Assembly (NCBI GenBank): GCA_001800075.1
Contig: MGUR01000069.1
Location: forward strand, 3,398-14,145
DNA length: 10,748 nucleotides
Direction of reading: 5' to 3'
DNA from: Elusimicrobia bacterium RIFCSPLOWO2_01_FULL_59_12
GTDB taxonomy: Bacteria; Elusimicrobiota; Elusimicrobia; 2-01-FULL-59-12
The notes beneath the pieces were generated by a model. The model did no database searches and was not told the origin of the DNA. It worked only from the letters and a program-made list of their open reading frames with translations. Below are positions 5,993-10,748 of the stretch, in pieces. Made by a program: the position numbers and the translations under genes. Numbering within the stretch: position 1 is the first letter of the stretch; the number at the start of each line of letters is the position of its first letter.

Positions 5993-6697
5993 ATGCTGAA
6001 AACGGTTCTCTACACGGCCGCTCACAGCGGGTTTGATCTCCAGCGTATACCGCTGGGCGGCGCGGCGACTATCGCGGCGTATCTCACGGACGCCTGGCGG
6101 GAACGCGCCCCGTTTTCCATCCGGCTCCTCGGACCCTCCCTCCTCGGACCCCGAGCGCCCAGGGAGAAAGACCTGGGGCGCTGCTCGACGAGGCGCTATG
6201 CCCGGTTTTGTTTTGACTTTGAGAGAGCCGTGACGTCGGAAATCCTTCACTACGACCCCCGCCGGGCGGGGGTCTTGAGCAATGATGTTTCGGAGGGGCC
6301 TGATTTTCGCCGGCTGGCAGAAAAGGGGTTTGACCTTTTTACGGTTTATCACGTCGATGTCGTGGACTATGTCGCCCGGTTGTATCTTCGCGGATGGGTC
6401 CGGCCCGAAACCCTGGCGGGGGTCCGCGGCTTTCTGGACGCCTCGCCGCTCCGTCGGTTTCTCCTCGGCCTGTGGAAGCTTGTTTTTGGAAAACAACGCG
6501 ACAGCGTGAAATATTCGCGCGGTCTCATCGTTCCATCGGACGGCCTGAAGCGGACGCTGCTGCGCTGTTATCCGGACATCCCTCCGGATCGCATCCATGT
6601 TCTGCCGTGGGGGTCTCGCAGGGAATCGTTTGACGAGGCTGCTGCGGCAAGCGCTGCAGCGTCTCCTGGCCGATCCTGCGCGCTTTCGCGGGAATGA
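5993..6697 (+). CDS. GT4-type glycosyltransferase, N-terminal domain only (probable truncated gene)
   Basis: The 234-residue frame looks like the acceptor-binding half of a GT-B glycosyltransferase. It shows VLYTAAHSGFDLQRIPLGGA (5-24), VLSNDVSEGPDF (94-105), TVYHVDVVDYV (117-127) and SRGLIVPSDG (175-184), and reaches the interdomain segment IHVLPWG (201-207). The C-terminal Rossmann domain that binds the sugar nucleotide, normally some 180-200 residues, is missing. After about residue 213 the sequence becomes Ala/Ser-rich and stops. A second frame overlapping the end reads LRQALQRLLADPARF (in-frame from 6642 to the stop at 6717-6719), which resembles the C-terminal helix of such enzymes, as if the middle had been deleted. 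The start ATG has no ribosome site, but TAGAAT (5977-5982) may be a -10 box. Catalytic activity as encoded is doubtful. Confidence 0.7.
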   Translation: MLKTVLYTAAHSGFDLQRIPLGGAATIAAYLTDAWRERAPFSIRLLGPSLLGPRAPREKDLGRCSTRRYARFCFDFERAVTSEILHYDPRRAGVLSNDVSEGPDFRRLAEKGFDLFTVYHVDVVDYVARLYLRGWVRPETLAGVRGFLDASPLRRFLLGLWKLVFGKQRDSVKYSRGLIVPSDGLKRTLLRCYPDIPPDRIHVLPWGSRRESFDEAAAASAAASPGRSCALSRE

Positions 6698-6703
6698 CGA
6701 CCT

Positions 6704-8761
6704 TCAAAGTTGGTTGTAGGCGCGGGCCATCCAGTAGACAAACAAGTAATCCAAGGGCGGGTAAAATTTGGACGCGTCGTCGCCGCGCAGGGAACGCGCG
6801 CTGCGCTGCCAAATGAAGGAATCGCGCTGCAGGTCGTTCACCGGAATCGGGTCCCGGGCTTTCCCAGAGACCGCCCCTCCATAGCGAGCCAGCCGTTCCG
6901 GGCGGACCGCCCGCCAATACGCTTCGCCCTTGCCTCGGCGGTTTTCCGAATAGAGCGTCAAAGACCAGAACGCCAGCCCGGTTTGATCCGGGCCGATGCG
7001 AACGACCGGCTGCATCACATGCAGCATCGCATTGTAGTCCGCCTGCATGAGCTGATAATGACGTTCAAACAAAGAACGGTAGATGTCTTGCACGCCGGCA
7101 TTCTTTTCTTTCACGATCAAGTCAAAGAGCGCTAAAAAACTGAGGTGAGCGCTCGAGGTGCGCATCGCCGCCGCCTGCGTGTTTCCCACGACGGCCGCGA
7201 TCAAATCCTCATCCATGCTGCTCCATTCCTTGGCCGTCTTTAAGAGCTCTTCGTTCTTCCAGAGGTTGTCCTCATAAGCTCGCTGGTAACGATTAGGTTT
7301 GGGAAGGATCGAGCCCGCCATTTTGAGAAAATGCAGGGCGTGAACGGATTGGGACGCCAGAAATCTCAGCTCCTCCGACTCCCGGATCGAGGGACGGGAA
7401 GGAACCGACAGCTGCTGGATCATCTGCACAAGCAGGTGGTCAAGTTTCTGATAGGGTGCGTCTTTCCAGCGCCATTGGATGGCGGATTTGTGGACGTTGC
7501 GCTGCAGCTGCTGAAGCGCGCGCAAGGCTCCGTTCAAGAAGGGAACCCTGTCCCTATGCACGGCCGTAAAATCCTTGCGCTTCAGATGCCGGATCATTTT
7601 CGGGAGTTCCGGCCAGGGGCTTTGAGCATGGATCAGGAAATAAAAGTGGATGGCCTCCATTAACCGGATGACGCGTTGACGGTCCCCGGCGTCGTGACGG
7701 AGGCCTTCAATCACCTCCGCCAGTTTGAGTGTGGATATGGAAGGCTTCATATCGACGGCCGTTCCTTGAAGCGGGACAAACGCGAGGTCGTTGTCCAGAA
7801 AGTGCGCCGCCAGTCCTTCCACGTCGTCCAGCAGGGCTTTTCGAAGGGCCCTGTCCTTGACGTAGGGCAGGCAGTGCGTGACCGCAAAGAAGAATCCCGT
7901 GTAGGTGTCCTTGCTGGCCGCGTGCGGATGGAGGTGGCCGTCCGAATAAATGTAGCGGACCAGGGTCCCTTTTTGGGGCGAGGCCACATACAGCGCGTGA
8001 AGCGCGCGGAGCGCCGCATGCATCCGTTCAAGCGACTCCGGCGAACGCGCGGCTTGATAGCGCCAGGCCTGAGAGGCGGCGTACATGCCCGTCCAGATTG
8101 CCGCATCGCCCACGTCATCCACGTCGCCATTCAAACGGCGGGAGACGACATAACCGCGCTCCAGATAGCGCTCGCCCATCGCCTTCTCGAAGGCCTCCGC
8201 TTTGGCTTCTAAGTTCAATGGGTTGAAATCCGGCAGGGACTGGAGCAGAACCTTGCGCAAAAATACCCCGGAAAGCCCCGGCCAATACACTTTCGGCTCA
8301 AAACGGTGTCCGGCTCGCCCGTGGGTCGAGAAGGTGAGTGTTTTGACGGCGTGATGGCGCCGGTGGGCAAGAAAGTCGCTGACTTGAAACGTGCGGCTCA
8401 TCAGGCATTCATGTTTTGTCGCATCCCAGGCTTCGATGCGGATGACATCATTGGCTTTGTGCAGGAGGCCGGCATGCTGGCCGGGAAGCAGCGTGAATTG
8501 GAACTGGTAGCGGTAGATGCCAGGGTCCAGAAGCTCGCCGCCGTGGGTCTGACCTTCTATGAAATAACCGGGTGAATGGATCCGGTGCATCGCCGCCCAG
8601 CCGCGCGGAACGTGATGCCCGGTTTGGTGCAGGAAACCGTGGTTGCTGGGGTAGACATAGAGGGTTCTGGCTGCGTTGGATGGGGTTTCGTTACCCCAGG
8701 CAGGATGCGGGAAAGCGCAGAGGGCGATTAAGCTCCAGGCTACAGTTTTGCGGAGGACCAT
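6704..8761 (-). CDS. Large exported protein, beta-sandwich plus probable alpha/alpha-toroid domain, function unknown
   Basis: I do not recognise a named family. The 685 residues start with a Sec signal peptide (MVLRK, hydrophobic core about 6-18, probable cleavage after AWG at 23). Residues about 32-172 look like a beta-rich, ligand- or carbohydrate-binding module ending in KVYWPGLSGVFLRKVLL. From about 180 the protein is mainly helical. DVDDVGDAAIWTGMYAASQA (213-232), SKDTYTGFFFAVTH (283-296) and the C-terminal FIWQRSARSL and DYLFVYWMARAYNQL are the type of segments seen in alpha/alpha-barrel glycosidases and lyases. Acidic residues Asp213, Asp215, Asp216 and Asp219 could be functional. GGAGGG lies 6 nt before the ATG, the best ribosome site in the window. 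It is convergent with the truncated glycosyltransferase. A periplasmic or outer-surface role in glycan handling is only a suggestion. Confidence 0.85.
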   Translation of the reverse strand: MVLRKTVAWSLIALCAFPHPAWGNETPSNAARTLYVYPSNHGFLHQTGHHVPRGWAAMHRIHSPGYFIEGQTHGGELLDPGIYRYQFQFTLLPGQHAGLLHKANDVIRIEAWDATKHECLMSRTFQVSDFLAHRRHHAVKTLTFSTHGRAGHRFEPKVYWPGLSGVFLRKVLLQSLPDFNPLNLEAKAEAFEKAMGERYLERGYVVSRRLNGDVDDVGDAAIWTGMYAASQAWRYQAARSPESLERMHAALRALHALYVASPQKGTLVRYIYSDGHLHPHAASKDTYTGFFFAVTHCLPYVKDRALRKALLDDVEGLAAHFLDNDLAFVPLQGTAVDMKPSISTLKLAEVIEGLRHDAGDRQRVIRLMEAIHFYFLIHAQSPWPELPKMIRHLKRKDFTAVHRDRVPFLNGALRALQQLQRNVHKSAIQWRWKDAPYQKLDHLLVQMIQQLSVPSRPSIRESEELRFLASQSVHALHFLKMAGSILPKPNRYQRAYEDNLWKNEELLKTAKEWSSMDEDLIAAVVGNTQAAAMRTSSAHLSFLALFDLIVKEKNAGVQDIYRSLFERHYQLMQADYNAMLHVMQPVVRIGPDQTGLAFWSLTLYSENRRGKGEAYWRAVRPERLARYGGAVSGKARDPIPVNDLQRDSFIWQRSARSLRGDDASKFYPPLDYLFVYWMARAYNQL

Positions 8762-8772
8762 AGGGAACCCTC

Positions 8773-8818
8773 CCCGCCACTACGTCTAGGCGGGCCCACC
8801 AGCGACTTCGTGGTGGGC
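8773..8818. repeat. Two tandem related GC-rich palindromes in the leader of the exported-protein gene
   Basis: Palindrome 1 pairs CCCGCC (8773-8778) with GGCGGG (8789-8794) around a 10-nt centre in which TA/TA can pair further. Palindrome 2 pairs GCCCACCA (8794-8801) with TGGTGGGC (8811-8818) around 9 nt. The arms differ by G-C versus A-T at one matched position, so pairing is kept. On the minus strand the 3' arm of palindrome 1 touches the ribosome site of the exported-protein gene. They may be REP-like elements or a structured mRNA leader. Confidence 0.6.
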
Positions 8819-8832
8819 ATACAGCCATGTAA

Positions 8833-8861
8833 AGTCTACCCCCACTTCCCCAGGGGTTCAA
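8833..8861 (-). promoter_or_regulatory. Candidate promoter of the exported-protein gene
   Basis: Reading the minus strand, TTGAAC (8861-8856) and TAGACT (8838-8833) are separated by exactly 17 bp; each matches consensus in four of six positions. Transcription would start near 8826, so both palindromes would be in the roughly 65-nt leader. No better pair is apparent in this gap. Confidence 0.35.
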
Positions 8862-8902
8862 CGGGCTGTTTGTCTCATAAATTTCGAGTCTACAATTCGA
8901 TG

Positions 8903-8908
8903 TATAAT
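8903..8908 (+). promoter_or_regulatory. -10 box of trmL, placed for a leaderless transcript
   Basis: A perfect TATAAT ends 7 nt before the ATG at 8916, so the expected transcription start coincides with that ATG within a base or two. I find no good -35 box at 16-18 bp spacing (the 8879-8886 region is AT-rich but off consensus). The hexamer also overlaps the earlier in-frame ATG at 8907, which argues against that start. Confidence 0.5.
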
Positions 8909-8915
8909 GACACCC

Positions 8916-9377
8916 ATGCATGTTGTTTTGTACGAGCCGGACATCCCCTGGAATACCGGAAACGTAGGCCGCACATGCGTAGCCACCGGGAGCGCCCTGC
9001 ATCTGGTCGGTCGCCTGGGCTTTGAAGTGGGGAGCAAGGAAATCCGGCGGTCCGGACTGGATTATTGGGAGAAGCTGAAGCTCGTTCAGCATCCATCCTG
9101 GGAGGCGTTTGAGTCCAGCCTGCCGCCCGATGCTCCTGTCTTCCTGTTCTCGAAATGGGGAAAAACGGACTTCTGGAACGCCGACTATACGCACAGCAGC
9201 TACCTTGTGTTCGGTTGTGAAACCACAGGTTTGCCGGCCGCGGTCCGACGAAAGTACTCGGACCGCTTGTTTCGAATCCCCATGGAAGAAGGAAGCGTCC
9301 GTTCTTTGAACCTTTCGACCGCCGTGAGCATCGCTCTCTACGAAGCGCTCAGGCAGAAAAGGGGTCAGGGAAGATGA
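8916..9377 (+). CDS. trmL: tRNA (cytidine(34)-2'-O)-methyltransferase TrmL, SPOUT family
   Basis: TrmL methylates the 2'-hydroxyl of the wobble nucleotide (C34/cmnm5U34) in tRNA-Leu isoacceptors using SAM, as a small knotted SPOUT dimer. The 153-residue protein aligns by eye along its length with E. coli TrmL: VLYEPDIPWNTGNVGRTC (4-21), RRSGLDYWE (44-52), LVFGCETTGLP (97-107) and the knot motif SLNLSTAVSIALYEALRQ (130-147). Arg19 and Glu102 lie in the conserved motifs. I chose ATG 8916 because family members start with an equivalent Met just before VLYEP and because the -10 box overlaps the alternative ATG 8907, which would add MTP. There is no ribosome site for either start. The C-terminal tail after LRQKRG is short. 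Assignment is firm. Confidence 0.93.
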   Translation: MHVVLYEPDIPWNTGNVGRTCVATGSALHLVGRLGFEVGSKEIRRSGLDYWEKLKLVQHPSWEAFESSLPPDAPVFLFSKWGKTDFWNADYTHSSYLVFGCETTGLPAAVRRKYSDRLFRIPMEEGSVRSLNLSTAVSIALYEALRQKRGQGR

Positions 9378-9447
9378 GGGAAGAAAAGGGAGTGGCGCGG
9401 AATATGACGGAAGATCCCTGCTATTCCTTGATTTTCCCTGATATTCC
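9367..9447 (+). repeat. Short direct and inverted repeats between trmL and the SDR gene
   Basis: CCCTGCTATTCC (9416-9427) and CCCTGATATTCC (9436-9447) are direct repeats with one mismatch and a 20-bp period. GGAATAT (9399-9405) is the inverse of ATATTCC (9441-9447), and AGGGAA (9367-9372, 9377-9382) is the inverse of TTCCCT (9434-9439). The tract goes from purine-rich to pyrimidine-rich. It could be a degenerate palindromic element or an imperfect trmL terminator; the pairing is not strong enough to decide. Confidence 0.4.
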
Positions 9448-9456
9448 CCAAATTCC

Positions 9457-10221
9457 ATGAAAATTGCCTGGGTGACGGGAGGGGGAACGGGGATTGGGCG
9501 CGCCCTTTCGGAGGCGCTCTACCGCGAAGGCCACTGGGTGGTGATCTCCGGCCGGCGCCAAGACGCTCTCACCCAGGCGGTTGAGCAGATCAAAACCGGG
9601 CATACGTCCGGCGATCTGTGGGCGCTTCCCGGAGATGTGACGGAGGCGGCTTTTGTGGAGGACCTTCCGCGAAAGGTCCGCGCGCGTTGGGGCGAAATCG
9701 ACTGGCTGATCAATAACGCGGGCGCCAACACGAATCACTCTTTTCAGCAGTCGTCTCCCGAAGAGTTTGAGCAGGCGTTTCGTACGAACTGTCTCTCGGC
9801 GATCCTCTGCGCGCGGGCCGTGCTGCCGGCGATGCGGGCGCGCGGGAGCGGTTCCATCGTCAACGTTTCGTCGATCTTGGGGCGATGGGCATCCCCGGAT
9901 TCTTCCTCCTATTCGGTCAGCAAGTACGCGCTCGCCGGGTTCACCGATGCCTTGCGCCAGGAAGTGGCCGGAACGGGGGTTCATGTGATGGGGGTGTATC
10001 CGGGATTTATCCGGACGGCGATGACGCTGCCGTTCGTCGCGCCGGGGTCGCCGCGGGCGCGAATGGGAAAATCACCGGAATCGATGGCGGCCGCGATTTT
10101 AAAAGGACTCCATCGGCAAAAGCGGGAAGTCCTATATCCCTGGTATGTTCCGATCGCCCTGCGCCTGCACGCGTGGTTCCCAGCCACCCTGGAGAAGCTC
10201 AGACGCCTCTTCAAGCGTTGA
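9457..10221 (+). CDS. Short-chain dehydrogenase/reductase (SDR), classical type
   Basis: Classical SDRs carry out NAD(P)-dependent oxidation or reduction of hydroxyl and carbonyl groups. The 254 residues show the cofactor motif TGGGTGIG (7-14), GD at 59-60, NNAG (86-89), Asn111, and the catalytic Ser139, Tyr152 and Lys156 (YSVSK 152-156), followed by PGFIRTAM (182-189). SGRR (31-34) after the second beta strand suggests preference for NADP(H). The C-terminus (about 229-254) is amphipathic and basic, with VPIALRLHAWFPATLEKL, and may touch the membrane as in some lipid-acting SDRs (inference). No ribosome site precedes the ATG. The substrate cannot be read from sequence, and the neighbours trmL and a sugar phosphorylase give no clear lead. 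Confidence 0.9.
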   Translation: MKIAWVTGGGTGIGRALSEALYREGHWVVISGRRQDALTQAVEQIKTGHTSGDLWALPGDVTEAAFVEDLPRKVRARWGEIDWLINNAGANTNHSFQQSSPEEFEQAFRTNCLSAILCARAVLPAMRARGSGSIVNVSSILGRWASPDSSSYSVSKYALAGFTDALRQEVAGTGVHVMGVYPGFIRTAMTLPFVAPGSPRARMGKSPESMAAAILKGLHRQKREVLYPWYVPIALRLHAWFPATLEKLRRLFKR

Positions 10222-10250
10222 ACCCCAAAACTGATACACTTACTTTCCCT

Positions 10251-10748
10251 ATGAAGCGCGGCAAGAAAACAGATTCTGCTTCCTGGTGGAGCTTTGCCGG
10301 CCCGGACGGGACGTTCCGGGCGCTGAATCCCGACAAAATCAGCCGCCTGTACTTTCCGCTTTGTAATGAGGCGGGACTGCTTTCATCGATCACGCCGACC
10401 GGTCAAGGGGACATTAAAACCGGACTCCACAGTTTTCTCACCCTGCCGGTGTCCACCGAGGACCTTCGTGAGACCCGATCCGGGCGCAACGTCTGGGTGA
10501 CGGTGGACGGCCGCGCGCCGTGGTTGGCCTCGGGGGGGGAGCGGGATTCCTGCCAGGTGGAAGCCGGCATGCTGTGGCACCGGGTGAGGCGCGAAAACAG
10601 GCGCGTGGGACTCCGCGCGGACATTCTCAATTTTGCGCCCGCGACGCAGGATCCTCTGGAGATCATGATCTTCAAGCTGACCAACCTCACCCGCAAACCC
10701 CTGCGCGTATCTCCCACGACGGCCATCCCCATATTCGCCCGTTCCGCC
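10251..10748 (+). CDS. GH94-type glycoside phosphorylase, N-terminal part (runs off right edge)
   Basis: The frame opens with ATG 10251 and stays open to the last base, giving 166 residues without a stop. It matches the start of cellobiose/chitobiose-phosphorylase-like proteins: FRALNP (22-27), SRLYFPLCNEAGLLSSITPT (31-50), GDIKTGLHSFL (53-63), VEAGMLWHRV (103-112) and SPTTAIPIFARSA at the edge. These belong to the N-terminal beta-super-sandwich domain. The catalytic alpha/alpha barrel with its acid Asp lies beyond the window. Such enzymes split beta-linked disaccharides or oligosaccharides with phosphate to a sugar 1-phosphate, usually in the cytoplasm, and no signal peptide is seen here. 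The start lies 29 nt after the SDR stop with no ribosome site; TACACT (10235-10240) is a possible -10 box. The specific substrate is unknown. Confidence 0.82.
   Translation, partial: MKRGKKTDSASWWSFAGPDGTFRALNPDKISRLYFPLCNEAGLLSSITPTGQGDIKTGLHSFLTLPVSTEDLRETRSGRNVWVTVDGRAPWLASGGERDSCQVEAGMLWHRVRRENRRVGLRADILNFAPATQDPLEIMIFKLTNLTRKPLRVSPTTAIPIFARSA

Noticed and set aside
6254..6274. GC-rich hairpin as a transcription terminator within the glycosyltransferase gene
   Set aside because: No U tract follows, and it encodes part of a conserved segment (YDPRRAGVLSNDV), so coding constraint explains it better.
7676..8212. Plus-strand open frame of 178 codons inside the exported-protein gene
   Set aside because: It is the shadow of a 685-residue frame with a signal peptide and an excellent ribosome site; its product is Arg/Gly/Val-rich without motifs.
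8821..8869. Riboswitch-like fold from ACAGCC/GGCTGT and ACCCC/GGGGT pairings
   Set aside because: The arms are short, loops are long, and I recognise no known riboswitch core; chance pairing in G/C-rich DNA is sufficient.
8907..8915. ATG 8907 as the trmL start
   Set aside because: It overlaps the TATAAT box, lacks a ribosome site, and adds three residues not expected in the family.
8691..9458. Minus-strand open frame of 255 codons across trmL and the upstream gap
   Set aside because: It covers the conserved trmL gene and the palindromes and has no recognisable protein features.
9421..9984. Minus-strand open frame of 187 codons opposite the SDR gene
   Set aside because: The SDR frame carries the complete TGxxxGxG, NNAG and Ser-Tyr-Lys set, so the antisense frame is incidental.

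Overview
The window is about 10.7 kb of moderately GC-rich bacterial DNA, densely packed, with short intergenic gaps and many genes that lack a recognisable Shine-Dalgarno sequence. I see no tRNA, rRNA, CRISPR array or transposase. Gene content (LarE, a SpeD/SpeE/decarboxylase polyamine cluster, DksA, TrmL, a GH94-type phosphorylase, a large exported protein of no recognised family) suggests an uncultured Gram-negative lineage of the Omnitrophota/Elusimicrobiota kind. That placement is a guess from gene style; no marker gene settles it.

Positions 1-672 hold the 3' part of larE (nickel-pincer cofactor sulfur transferase). A consensus sigma70-type promoter follows (693-720), and then the best-defined operon of the window: speD (774-1157), speE (1162-2130) and a fold-I arginine/lysine/ornithine decarboxylase (2147-3604). 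Together these encode decarboxylated-SAM production, aminopropyl transfer and production of the amine acceptor. The mRNA leader of this operon contains a 13-codon, arginine-rich open frame whose stop overlaps the TTG start of speD, plus a small hairpin that would bury that start. This possible translational control of polyamine synthesis is the most interesting item in the window.

Positions 3616-4998 hold a second unit with its own likely promoter: a DksA/TraR zinc-finger regulator with a long lysine-rich tail, then, one codon after its stop, a PHP-family phosphoesterase. A small zinc-ribbon protein with a C-terminal membrane anchor (5058-5315) converges on a rhomboid-like membrane protein without catalytic residues (5319-5957, minus strand).

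Positions 5993-8761 contain a glycosyltransferase that has lost its C-terminal domain and, convergent with it, a 685-residue exported protein with a beta-sandwich and probable alpha/alpha-toroid architecture. Two related GC-rich palindromes lie in the leader of the latter.

Positions 8916-10748 hold trmL (tRNA wobble 2'-O-methyltransferase, with a -10 box placed so that its mRNA would be leaderless), an SDR oxidoreductase, and the N-terminal 166 residues of a GH94-type glycoside phosphorylase running off the right edge.
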